Positions 1-9,683 of a stretch of 64,000 nucleotides of DNA are shown piece after piece; the first letter of the stretch is position 1, and every line of letters begins with the position of its first letter. The translations under genes were made by a program, and so were the position numbers. Below the pieces are notes generated by a model. That model was not told the origin of the DNA and ran no database searches. It worked only from the letters and a program-made list of their open reading frames with translations. The stretch comes from Cafeteria roenbergensis (taxonomy: Eukaryota; Sar; Bigyra; Bicosoecida; Cafeteriaceae): positions 682,001-746,000 of the forward strand of contig VLTN01000005.1 in assembly GCA_008330645.1 (NCBI GenBank). The letters run 5' to 3'.

Positions 1-896
1 AACCGTGGCAGGGGGGACGTGACGTTGCGGAGGTGGACGATGAGCACGCGGCCAGCGCGGCAGAACGCCTCCAGGTCGCCGTACACGTCGCCAAACGCCT
101 TGCCGCCCTCCAGCCAGCAGCCGCAGCAGAACTCCATGCCCAGGCTGCGACCATGCCCTGTGGCATCTGCCAGGGCGAAGGCTCGCTCGAACGCGCCCCG
201 GGTTCGCATCAGCGGCCGCACCCCGCACACGAGCGCGTCCATCGGAGGGTCGTTGGGGTGAAGCGCGAGCCGCACCCCGCTGGCCTCGGCCACAGGCAAG
301 ACCCGCTCCAGGAAGTACTTCATCGTGCCCCAGAGCTCCTCGTCCTCGAAGACTCGGCCGTGCGACGCCGGTAGCGACTCCAGGGCGGCTGCGTCCATGG
401 CCCGCCCGGCCGCGCCGCCCCTGGTTTCGGCAGACGCCACCGACCACACGCCGTCGGGCTCCCACGTGAAGGTCGTGACACCAATGCCAGCCGCGCCGAC
501 GGCCCGCACAAAGGTGCAGAATTCAGCGATGGCCGCATCGCGATCCGGCGCGCCCAGGATGATGCGGCTGTTCTTCGCGTGGCGCAGGCACCCCACGTTG
601 TATAGCTCCACTCCGAACTCAGCGCAGCGCCCCTTGATCTTGGCAAGGTGCTCGGCCGTCTCGTGCTCCACGCGCTCGATCCATGTGAAGCAGCGCGTCA
701 CGCCCATCTGGGCGAGGAGGCGCAGCTCGTGCTCAGCTGGATCCTCTGAAATGAGGCACGAAACCTGGGGGCCCTCGGGCCGCAGGAGGTTGGGATTGGC
801 GTCGGGGTGGCCGCTGGGAGGCGCCGCGACATGTCCTGCAACTGCAGCAGCGTCCTTGTACATCCCCGCCTCGGTCTCGTAGTGGCCCTGATACAT
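1..896 (-). CDS. Mannonate dehydratase (UxuA family), C-terminus beyond the window
   Basis: Would convert D-mannonate to 2-keto-3-deoxy-D-gluconate in hexuronate breakdown. The frame is open from ATG 896 to base 1 (298 codons) with no stop, so the gene leaves the window at its 3' end. Family marks in order: a start MYQGHYETEAGMYKD, a TIM-barrel helix LLAQMGVTRCFTW (about 62-74), EPDGVW followed by RGGAAGRAMD, then FEDEELWGTMKYFLERVLPV, GVRLALHPNDPPMD, GMEFCCGCWLEGGK and finally VLIVHLRNVTSPLPR. The histidine and cysteine positions that bind metal in this family lie in the last three blocks. I chose ATG 896 because it has a purine-free CCGCC context and nothing recognisable precedes it; an upstream exon is possible. 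No intron is needed. Related TIM-barrel sugar-acid enzymes are the alternative. Confidence 0.85.
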   Translation of the reverse strand, partial: MYQGHYETEAGMYKDAAAVAGHVAAPPSGHPDANPNLLRPEGPQVSCLISEDPAEHELRLLAQMGVTRCFTWIERVEHETAEHLAKIKGRCAEFGVELYNVGCLRHAKNSRIILGAPDRDAAIAEFCTFVRAVGAAGIGVTTFTWEPDGVWSVASAETRGGAAGRAMDAAALESLPASHGRVFEDEELWGTMKYFLERVLPVAEASGVRLALHPNDPPMDALVCGVRPLMRTRGAFERAFALADATGHGRSLGMEFCCGCWLEGGKAFGDVYGDLEAFCRAGRVLIVHLRNVTSPLPR

Positions 897-1085
897 GGCG
901 GATAGACTTCGGAAGAACCTGGGACGACCTGCCTTGGCGGCGCGACTCCGGAGTGCCCGCCGCCCGTGGCGACCTGCGCCGGTCAGGCCCCCGCGCCGGC
1001 GTGACCCCCGGGTGTTTGCTTGGATGCATATAGTGCGCGCATCGACGCCGCGCTGACGAGCACAGGCCCGGCGCGGCGAGCAGCC
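897..1085. promoter_or_regulatory. Short divergent intergenic spacer
   Basis: The 189 bp lie between the start codons of the mannonate dehydratase gene (-) and a small membrane-protein gene (+). It must hold the 5' ends of both transcripts if both start codons are right. I see no TATA box or other named element. Confidence 0.4.
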
Positions 1086-1421
1086 ATGGCCGGAGGAAAC
1101 GGGCCCTCGATCCTCCAGGTCGTTGTGATCATCGGTGGTGCGGTTGCGGGCGGCTGGCTCGGCGCCCAGCTGCGCACTCGCTTTTCCAAGTCCACCGAGG
1201 TGAGCTGGCCTGACAGCCGTGCTCCGCCCTGTTGCTGCTCCTTGCGCCGGGCGCCGCGGCCACGCAGCGTGCGCTGGCCTTGCAATCTGGCTTGTGCTTC
1301 GCAGGAGGAGATGGAGCGGCGCGTCCAAATGCGGATGGAGGACATCCGGCGCGAGTCCGTCGAATCGAGCAGCCAGCGTCCGGAACGCCCAGCGACGGTG
1401 CCACCTGGAGACCGCGCGTGA
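1086..1421 (+). CDS. Small single-helix membrane protein, unknown function
   Basis: Two exons, 1086-1199 and 1305-1421, give 76 residues. The intron (1200-1304) has GTGAGC at its donor and CGCAG at its acceptor, and is phase 0. Residues 9-30 are one glycine-rich hydrophobic helix (LQVVVIIGGAVAGGWLGAQL), followed by a charged segment rich in Glu, Arg and Met (EEMERRVQMRMEDIRRES) that could be an amphipathic helix or short coiled coil, and a Ser/Pro-rich tail. The intron is a multiple of three without a stop, so an unspliced message would still be open (insertion of 35 residues). I do not recognise the family. Small organelle inner-membrane proteins have this look, but that is only a resemblance. 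Confidence 0.6.
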   Translation: MAGGNGPSILQVVVIIGGAVAGGWLGAQLRTRFSKSTEVSWPDSRAPPCCCSLRRAPRPRSVRWPCNLACASQEEMERRVQMRMEDIRRESVESSSQRPERPATVPPGDRA

Positions 1422-2349
1422 CCGCACTTGGGTGTGGAAGCAGGGGGATCACGCGGGAGGTGAACCCGTGAGGCGTGCTTGTTTGCGTGAACGGCGTGCG
1501 TGTTGTCGAGCTGCTCGAGCGGAATGCAGGCATGCCCAGAATCGAAGCGCCGAATGCGCGCTACATGTGCGCGAAGTCGCAGGGCGCGCGCGGCGCCGCC
1601 CCGCCACGCGTTGTGCCTGGCTCGTCGGGGCACCTGCAATCGCCGGCGGCGCTTCGCATGGGGATGGGGATGGGGGTGGGGGTGGGGGCAGCGTTGTTCT
1701 CTGCGTCGCGCCCGAGGGAGCCGTGCTGGCTGCACGGGCAAGCCTTGGCTGGCGGGGCGTGGGAGGGGCCGCTGGGCCGCTGGGCCTGCGCTGCTGGAGA
1801 CACGCACGTCGGGGCAAGGCAAATGCGCACGTGCCATGGAGGCTCGCGCGCGCCTTGCACGGCAAGCAATGGGCATCGTTCAGTGGGCCGCGAGGCGCCC
1901 CACCGGCTGCTCACGCCAGCCAGCGTGCGCGGCGTCGCTGGGGCAAGGCCGACCCGAGCAGCAATGCCGCTGGCCACCAAGCGCGATGCTGTGGTCGATG
2001 CAGCGGCCGTGGTTGCAGCTTCGAGTCACTGCCTCCGAAGGCGGATCACGGCGGCCGATGGGCTATGACGGGGCGCCCAGCCTCGAGTGGCGGCCGAGAA
2101 AGAGTTGTCCGCAACGTCACTTTCGTGGCGGGGGGAGGCCTCCTCGGGGCAGTCTGAATGCACGGGCCGTTGCTGTCGTCGAGCAGGCGCGATGGGCCTG
2201 ACGGCAGAGCACCGAGTGGAGCCCGTCTTCTCGGGGCGTCGCATGGGCTGTCTGTCGCCGATGCGCCACTGCCCAGCACTAGCGCCGGGCCGGGGCCAGC
2301 GTGGCGCACACGCCGAGCCTGCAAGCGCGTGCTGCGAGCGTCGTTCTCG
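1422..2349. other. Intergenic region before EFL1
   Basis: About 930 bp with several open frames on both strands, none with recognisable domains or convincing splice structure. The only clear structure is the G-rich tract at 1659-1689. I treat this as 3' flank of the small membrane gene plus 5' flank of EFL1. Confidence 0.5.
1659..1689 (+). repeat. G-rich GGGGATG/GGGGGTG tract
   Basis: A run of G4-G5 blocks separated by AT or T, a direct repeat of six to seven bases. Five or more G-blocks this close could form a quadruplex on the + strand. It lies about 660 bp upstream of the EFL1 start codon. Confidence 0.7.
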
Positions 2350-5300
2350 ATGGCCACCCGCATTTCGTCTGACCGCTTGCGAAAGCTCCAGTCCGCCACG
2401 CCGCATTTGCGCACTCTCTGCATTCTTGCCCACGTTGACCACGGGAAGACGACGTGAGGCTCCGCCCCAGTTGCACGGAGCCGACTCTGGCCGGTGCATG
2501 CTCGGCAAGCGGCTCGCGACCACCACTGAGGCCACCTCCGCAGGCCGTCGATTGCCATTTTTCCTCGCCGCCCGCGCCGGTCGCAGGCTGACAGACTCTT
2601 TGATCAGCTCGAATGGGATCATCTCGGACAAGCTCGCCGGAAAGATTCGCTATATGGACAGCCTGTGAGTCTGGCGGCGTCGCGCAGCCGCGCCAGAGTG
2701 CGGAACCCGAACACGCAACTTTCAGCGTTCCGACCACGAGGCTTTCCCCCCCCTTCCCGCCCACGTCTTGACGCGCCTGTCCGCTACTGCAGCGAGGAGG
2801 AGCAGCGCCGTGGCATTACCATGAAGTCGTCTGCCATCGCGCTGCTTCACTATGGCAAGCCCTGGCGCAACGCGCGGCGCGGGCTGCTCGCGAAGCTGGA
2901 GGCCGCAGAGCTGGCTGCCTCTCCCGGCATGGGCGCTGACGCCGCCCGCGCCGCCGCCAAGGCCAAGCTGCCCCCCTCCGTACCATACCTGCTGCATCTC
3001 GTGGATACCCCCGGCCACGTGGACTTCAGCGCCGACGTGGCCACGGCCGCCCGCCTCTGTGACGGCGCCTTCCTCGTGAGCGCGCGCGGGGGGGGCTGCC
3101 TTGGGCGGCGCAGCAGCTGCCGCGGTGCCGTCTCGAGCCGTCGAGATGCGGGGGGCGGAGTGGTGGGGTTTCGCGCGCCAATTGCCGTTGCCGCCTCCGC
3201 CGCCGCCTCCGCCGCCGCCTGCGATGGCGCTGGCGCTGGCGCTGGCTATGGTGCTGGCGCTGGCTCTGGCGCTGGTGCTGGCTCTGGCGCTGGTGCTGGC
3301 TATGGCACTGGCTTCTGGCGGAGCAATCAGTGGCCGGGGCCTAGCCACGCAGCGTCGCTCATCCAGGCGCCGCCGCCTGCCCGACTGTTTGTGCCTCGCA
3401 GGTTGTGGACGCGGCCGAGGGCGTGTGCATCCAGACCCAAGCGGTCCTGCGAACGGCCTACGCGGAGGGGCTCCGGGTCTGCCTCGTGCTCAACAAGGTT
3501 GACCGCCTCATCACTGAACTACGGGTGAGTTTGGCCTCAGAGTTAAATCATAGTCACAGCAATGGCGACCGGCACCCCGAGCTCCTCCCGTCAGGGTCGC
3601 CACAGCCAGCAGCTTGCCCGCCAAGCTGGCAAGCCACGCACGCATCGACGCCTCTCTTTTCGTGTGCGGTCACCGACGACCGCTTTACTCCGCAGCTGAC
3701 TCCTCGAGAGGCCTTTGACCGACTGAGCCGCACATTGGAGGCCGTGAACGCGTTCGCAGCGTCGCTCTACGCCGCGGAGCGCTTCGCCGAGGCTGCGGCG
3801 GCGGACGAGGACGACGAGGACGACGAGGCAGCGGCGGCGCCGGGGGCCCCCGAGGCCCCTCAATCCAAGAGTGCCGTCGCCAGTGACGCAGCCGCAGTCA
3901 AGGGCCCATCGGGGGCCCATCACGTTGCGATCGACGAGCGCCGCGAGAGGTCCCTCCTGTTCGACCCCGCCCGCGGCAACGTGGTCTTCGCCAGCGCCGC
4001 CCACGGCTGGGCGTTCTCCACTGCGGACTTTGCGGAGTGGTGGTCGCCCCGCCTGGGGCTGCCCGCCAAGCGCGTCCGCGAGGGCCTGTGGGGCGAGTTC
4101 CAGTTCAGCAAGCGCGACGGCGGGCGGATCAAGCCGGCCAAGGTGGGGGCCGGGTCGACGTCCATCATGGCGGTAGAGCTGATGCTTGCACCGGTGTGGA
4201 AAGTGTACGAAACCGCGGGAATCGGGGACCCCGCCTACGGGGCCGGAGGGGTGCCCCCTGGCCGCGGCACATCGACCTCTGCCACGGTGGCCGCCGCCGC
4301 CGCAGCGGCAGCAGCGGAGGGCGAGCGAGTTGCCAAGAAGCTCTGCAAGATGGCGGGCCGCCTCGGCATCGAGCTGGACCCCAAGCTCGTCGGCCCCAGG
4401 GTGTCAGCTGACGACCGGGCGCCTGCGTTCATGCGGGCCTGGCTGCCGCTGGCGCCCTGTGTCCTGTCGGTGGCTGAGCGCCACCTGCCCTGCCCACGGG
4501 AGGCCGGCCCTCTCCGCGCCGCCAAGCTGGTGCCGCGGACGCCCCCGGGGGCCACGCCTGCGCTGGCGGCCGCGCTGGCTCGCTGCCGCGCCGCCATCGC
4601 GTCGGCGGATCCTTCCCCCGACGCGCCGGTGCTCGCCTACGCGTCGAAGATCTTCGCGGTGTCGGCAACGGACATCACCCCGCATCCGCAGGCTCTGCCG
4701 GTCAGGAAGGGCATGCCAGTCGGCGCGTTCGACGGGGTGTCGCTCTCCTTCGACCCCGCCGGCGCGGCGGGGGGCAGCGCGGCCGAGGCTGCCCCGGGGG
4801 CCGGGGCGGCGGAGGGAGCAGCTGCTGCTGCTGCCGGGCCTGAGGAGGACGACGAGGCGGACGAGGCCCTGCCAGCTGCTGCCCGCGGCTCTGCCGCGAT
4901 GCCCGGTCCCGTGTTCCCCGCGAACGTGGACGACGTCGGCCAGTGCAGCTCTGCAGGCGGCTTCACGTCTGCTCCTGCGCAGGTCGGCGGCAGCAGCGGC
5001 GGCGGCGGCGGCGGCGGCGGCGGTGTGGCGGGTGAGACGCTGATGGCGTTCCTGCGAGTGTTCAGTGGCACGCTGACGTCATCCAGCCCAGTGATCGTGC
5101 TGGGACCCCGGTACGACCCGGCGTCTGACCCCGGACGGTTTGCACGCGACCCGCGCAAGGCAGGCGCCGCCTTGCTTGGCGAGGGTAGCCTCGGCGGCAG
5201 CAGCCAGATGGGCGGTGGCGACGGGGAAGGCGGTTTCGATGCCAGAGGCAGCAGCGCTGCGGCCGGCTCGCGCGGGTCGGCTGCGGGTCCGCCGAGCATC

Positions 5301-7784
5301 ATGGAGCCACGTCACTCGCTGCCACTCTTCCTGATGATGGCGAGGGACCTGCAGCCAGTCACCGCCGTGCCTGCCGGCAACGTCGCTGCGGTTGCCACTC
5401 TTGAGCGATGCATCATCAAGACGGCCACCATCTCCTCCTTCGTGTGCGCGGCCCCCCTTGCGTCGCTCACCGTGCAAACAACCCCGCTGGTCAGCGTGTC
5501 GGTCGAGGCCCGCGACCCGACGCATACCTCGGCCGTGGAAACTGGCCTCCGGCTCCTGCAGCAGGGCGACCCGTGCGTTGATGTGGAGGTGACGGCCAAG
5601 GGGGAGCTGCTCCTGGCCTGCCTGGGACCTCTGCACCTCGAGCGGTGCCTCTCTGACCTCCGCGAGCGTTTCTGCAGGGGCGTTGCTCTGGTGGTGAGCG
5701 ACCCCCTGGTACCCTTCCGAGAGACGATCGCTGCGCCGGCAGCGCGAGGCAGCGCAATCACAGCAACATCAACCCTGCAGACGGGCCCTGCCACCGCCCG
5801 AGCGGCGGGCGACCGCTCGAAGGACCGCGCCGCCGCCGAGGGAGCAGCCTCCTCGAGCGTCGGCGCAGCCGGCTCTGCCGAGGAGGACGCGGACGAGGAG
5901 GACGCTGCCGCTGCCGCTGCAGATGCCGCTGCCGCTGCCGCTGCCGCTGCCGCTGCCGCTGCCGCTGCGGCTGCCGCAGCTGCTGCCGCCGCCTCCGCTG
6001 ACCCCGCTGCCGCCTCGTGGGAGGCTGCGCACGGCGCCCCCGACGACCTGCTGTTCCATCCCGGTGGCAGAGCGATCGACCCTGCCAACGGCTCTGCCGT
6101 CGCGACGACGCCGGACGGGACGATGGCGGTCCGGGTGCGCGCTGTGCCGTTGCCGGCAGGCATGTCAGCTGCGCTCAGCGGGTCAGACGGCGCGTGCCTG
6201 CTTGCGGAATTGGCAGGATTGCGCAGGGCACTCCGTGACGGCAGGGCGAGCGCTCTGTCCAGGCAGCCCAGTGGCCGCGATGGGCCGGCGGCGCCCGGCT
6301 CTGCCCAGTCGACCGCGCCAGCGGCGGCGGCCGCGCCAGCGGCGGCGGCTGCGGCTGCGGCTGCGGCTGCGGCTGCGGCGGCGGAGGCGGCTGCGGCGGC
6401 GGAGGCGGCTGCGGCTGCGGAGGCGGCGGAGGCGGCGGCTGGTCCTGGCGACAGCGATGCCCCGGCGCTCGAGGAAGAGTGCCCGCTGAACGAGGAGGCC
6501 GACCGGGCCGTGAAGCAGCTCTGCCGAGCCGCGGTCCGCGGGGGCGCCAACTGGGTGCGGCGGCTACGGTCCTGGGCGGCGGCCGGCGACGGGCCGGCTC
6601 GCGGCTGCATGCTGAGCGTGGTGCCGCCCGCGCCTGGCGCGCCCGACGGAGGAGGCAGCGTGCCCCCGTGGCAGGCTGAGGCGGATGCGGAGGCGGAGGC
6701 GGATGCGAGTGCGGAGAGAGGGGCTGCTGCTGGTGGCGACGCCGCGGGTGTGGCCGGGACTCGACGCCCTGCCTGGGCGTGCCTGTTCCAGCGGCCGTCA
6801 GGGCGCCCCACGGCGTCGGCGGTGCGGCTGGGAACGCACGTCCCGTCGCTGTGGGAGGAGGCCGGGCTGGCGCGGCTGCTTGACTCACGCTTGAAGCAGG
6901 CGGCGGAGGAGGTGGCGGCCGAGGAGGAAGCCGACGCTGCAGACGACGCCGACGCCGCGGCAGTGGCAGCAGCGGGCGCGGAGGAGGCGGCGGCCGGTGC
7001 CGCCGGTACGGCAACTTCCGACGACGCTGGTGACGCTGCCGCTGCCGTGTGCTCTGCTGCAGAGCTCTTCGGCGCCGCGTCGCTGACCTCGCTGCTCGGG
7101 TCGCTGCAGCAGGGCTTCCGGCTTGCTAGCAGCGCGGGCCCCCTGTGCGGGGAGCCGGTGTGGGGCGTGGCCTACCTGCTGTCGGAGGTGATGCTGAAGC
7201 TCCCGCCGGGGTCTCTCAGCGGCTCTGCATCTGGCTCTGCCGGTGCGCTTCGGCTCCCCGGCTCAGGGAACGTGATGGCAACCGCAAGGGTGGCGTGCGA
7301 GCACGCGATCCGGCGAGCACCAATGCGCATCGTGGAGGGCTGGCTGCGCTGCCAGCTGACGTGCTCCTCTGGCCGGTCTGGCGGGGGGGAACACATGGGG
7401 AACCTCTACGGGGTGCTTGCTCGTCGGAGGGGCCGCGTTGTGGACGAGCGCATGCTTGAGGGCACGTCAACCTTCCTCGTGGAGGCGATCCTCCCGATGA
7501 CAGCCGCGGCCGGCTTTGCTGAGGCTCTGCGGGGAGCAACGTCCGGCGCTGCGACGAGCCCCCAGATGGTGTTTTCGCACTGGGAGGCGATCGACGAGGA
7601 CCCCTTCTTTCGCCCAAAGACGGCGTCAGAGCTTGAGGAGTTTGGAGACACGGTCCACGCTGGGCAGCAGCGAAACACCGCGCGCGAGCTGGTTAAGGAG
7701 GTGCGGCGCCGCAAGGGGCTGGACCTTGACCGACGCATCGTGGTCGCGGCCGAGAAGCAGCGCACGCTGGCTCGCAAGCGCTGA
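2350..7784 (+). CDS. EFL1: EFL1, GTPase that releases eIF6 from the 60S ribosomal subunit
   Basis: Cytoplasmic EF-2-like GTPase that works with SBDS in late 60S maturation. Exons 2350-2453, 2587-2664, 2793-3075, 3402-3524 and 3696-7784 join to 1,558 residues; human EFL1 is about 1,120. G1 is ILAHVDHGKTT (25-35), split by intron 1; then LTDSLISSNGIIS, RRGITMKSSAIAL (switch I), LVDTPGHVDF (G3) and LNKVD (G4). The end is diagnostic: DPFFRPKTASELEEFG followed by RRRKGLDLDRRIVVAAEKQR. The extra length is low-complexity insertion: acidic/Ala blocks, a Gly run, and poly-Ala with spaced Glu (bases 5907-5996 and 6313-6440). All introns are GTGAG...GCAG. Intron 4 (171 nt) is a multiple of three and stop-free, so retention would not break the frame. 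The start ATG 2350 precedes a normal EFL1 N-terminus. Confidence 0.93.
3226..3319 (+). repeat. GCTGGC/GGTGCT hexamer repeat in EFL1 intron 3
   Basis: Roughly fifteen imperfect copies of a 6-bp unit (GCTGGC, with GCTATG and GCTCTG variants) inside intron 3076-3401. The unit is a multiple of three but the host intron (326 nt) is not. Confidence 0.8.
5907..5996 (+). repeat. EFL1: GCCGCT microsatellite coding poly-alanine in EFL1
   Basis: Near-perfect alternation of GCC and GCT codons gives an uninterrupted alanine run of over twenty residues in EFL1, after an acidic stretch (EEDADEEDA). Codon alternation with period 6 points to growth by slippage. Confidence 0.85.
6313..6440 (+). repeat. EFL1: GCGGCT/GCGGCGGAG repeat coding Ala runs with spaced Glu
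   Basis: Codes alanine runs broken by single glutamates about every six residues (EAAAAAEAAAAAEAA), just before the conserved LNEEADRAVKQLCRAA segment of EFL1. Such a stretch is likely to be helical. Confidence 0.8.
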
Positions 7785-8094
7785 GCGCCTGCCAGGAGCG
7801 GCTGGATTGTGTCCACCCCGGTTGCGTGCGGCGCTGCGAAACGGCGACGAATGCAAATTTTCATGCTATGCGCGTGCGGAATGCGCTCCCAGCGGCACGC
7901 GCTCTTCTCCTTTGCAAGCCACACGGCCCCAGCAACGAATGGCCTTTGCGTTCGCGAGCTTGAGAGAACGCGCCCGGCACTGGGCCAGCGGCAGGGGGCG
8001 TCCTGTGGGCTCTACCGGCCCCGGCCTCAATATCGCGCCGGCGACCAAATACTTGGCTCAACCACGAGAAATGCGCCCGTCACTGCGCGTTGCC
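7785..8094. other. Spacer between EFL1 and TRPG
   Basis: 310 bp between two + strand genes. I see no gene, and no clear polyadenylation or promoter motif. Confidence 0.5.
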
Positions 8095-9110
8095 ATGGAG
8101 GCCCCAGCCCCGGTCCCCGGCGCCGACAAGGGCATTACCGTGTTCATCGACAACTTTGACTCGTGAGCGTGCCGTGCGCTTGCCGTGCTTTAGCGCGGCC
8201 ATGGCCAGCAATATTTTTCTCGCACTCGCGTTGTGCGGCCTCACGCAGTCCTGTCTGGCGCCTGCGCCCCAGCTGAGTCCCCGCAGGTTCACCTACAACG
8301 TGGTTCAGGTGAGCCTCCCGGCTGGGCGCCCGCCTTTGTGGTTCTTTGGGACGCGGCGCATCCAGCGTGGACGTGGCTCCCGGCTGAGGCCGGCAACAGG
8401 CGCAAAGCCGCCCATGCAGCGGCTCCGTGCCTGTCCCCCGAGCCCACCGCCCCCGGCAATTCGCGCAGTATTTCCAGCAACTAGGCGCCAACGTGAGGGT
8501 GTTCCGGAACGACGCGGTGACGATCGAGGAGCTGGACGCCCTTGCGCCGGCGCGGCTGGTGGTGTCGCCGGGACCAGGCGCTCCGGCGGACGCCGGCATC
8601 AGTATGGACGCGATCCGGCACTTTGCGGGAAAGATCCCCGTGCTGGGCGTCTGCCTAGGCCACCAGGCCATCGTGGAGGTCTTTGGGGGGCGCGTGGTGG
8701 GGGCCGGTGAGATCATGCATGGCAAACAGAGTCACATCCACCACGCTGACGAAGGGGTATTCGAAGGCCTGCCGTCGCCGCTTATGGCGTGCAGGTACCA
8801 CTCCCTGGCCGCCGACCCGGCAACGCTGCCATCCTGCCTCCGCGTCACGTGCTTTTCGGAGCGCGGGCAGGCCGAGTCGCCTCCCGTCGAGGCTGCCGGC
8901 GACCCAGCTTGCATGACCAGGCTCCCCGCGGACGCGCCCAAGGACGTCCCTGCCCCCACGCGCCATGACGACGACGTCATTCAAGGCGTGCGGCACGAGG
9001 AGCTGTCCGTTGAGGGGGTGCAGTTCCACCCGGAATCCATCGCCACGCAGGGCGGCCACGCAATGTTTGCCGCCTTCCTTCGCCGCACATCCGGCAAGTG
9101 GGAGTCATAG
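8095..9110 (+). CDS. TRPG: Anthranilate/aminodeoxychorismate synthase glutamine amidotransferase subunit (TrpG/PabA)
   Basis: Class I glutamine amidotransferase that supplies ammonia to anthranilate synthase (tryptophan) or aminodeoxychorismate synthase (folate). Exons 8095-8162, 8287-8308 and 8469-9110 give 243 residues, about the size of stand-alone TrpG. The core starts at VFIDNFDSFTYNVVQ, which spans all three exons, and continues with FRND, the oxyanion motif VVSPGPGAP, GISMDAIRHFAGKIPVLG and the nucleophile elbow GVCLGHQ (Cys92). The other two triad residues are His217 and Glu219 in GVQFHPES. GVRHEELSVEG just before it is typical of the TrpG/PabA group. About 45 residues between CFSERG and DVIQGVRHE are an extra loop. 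Exon 2 is a 22-nt microexon. No synthase (TrpE) domain is attached or nearby, so the large subunit must be coded elsewhere. Confidence 0.88.
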
Positions 9111-9683
9111 GCGAGGGGGCGGTCTGGCCTTGTCAGTCCGCAGCCCCCTTCGCCCCGAAGCAGGAGGGGACGCCTCTCGACGGAGACAGATTCCGCCGCT
9201 CGAGTGATGAGTGTGTGCGCGGCTTGTCTCCAGCTTGGCACGCACCACCTTTGGGTGCCGCGAAACCGTGAGCGCGGCTGCCTAGTCACGCCGTCTGCTC
9301 CCAAAGCTTGATCGGGTGTCGGCCCCGCTCCCCACTGGACACTCGGGGGGGAGCGAAACCACAGCTCCAACACATTCGTGTCGGAAACGCTGCCGGCACC
9401 GACGCGCTCCCACTGTCCCCCGAGGGTCCGTGCGGCAGCCGTCCACGGTCCTGCTCATCAAGCGACGTGCCCAGTCCAGCAGCTGCGTATAAGGCCCCCA
9501 GCAGCGACCCCGGCACTCCCTCGCGCGAGCTGTGGCGGGCCGGTAGAGCCGCACAGCTGGGCCGATTGCGCGACGCTTTGCCGCCGGGCACCTGTTCGAT
9601 CACCCCCGGTGACCGACGGACCAGCGCGTCCAAAGCGAACCCCCCCGAGGAGAAGACACGCACAGCGCGCGAAATTCGGGCAA
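9111..9683. other. Intergenic region between TRPG and an ankyrin gene
   Basis: 573 bp. It starts with a short T/G-rich stretch (about 9205-9230) that may belong to the TRPG 3' end. Beyond that I see no gene, repeat or named signal. Confidence 0.5.

Noticed and set aside
983-1876. - strand frame of 297 codons across the small membrane-protein gene
   Set aside because: No domain, includes a repeat-derived His/Pro run from the G-rich tract, and conflicts with the spliced + strand gene.
5312-6811. Long antisense frame (499 codons) across EFL1
   Set aside because: It mirrors the GC-repeat region of EFL1; translation is Ala/Pro/Ser low complexity and the + strand carries conserved EFL1 blocks.
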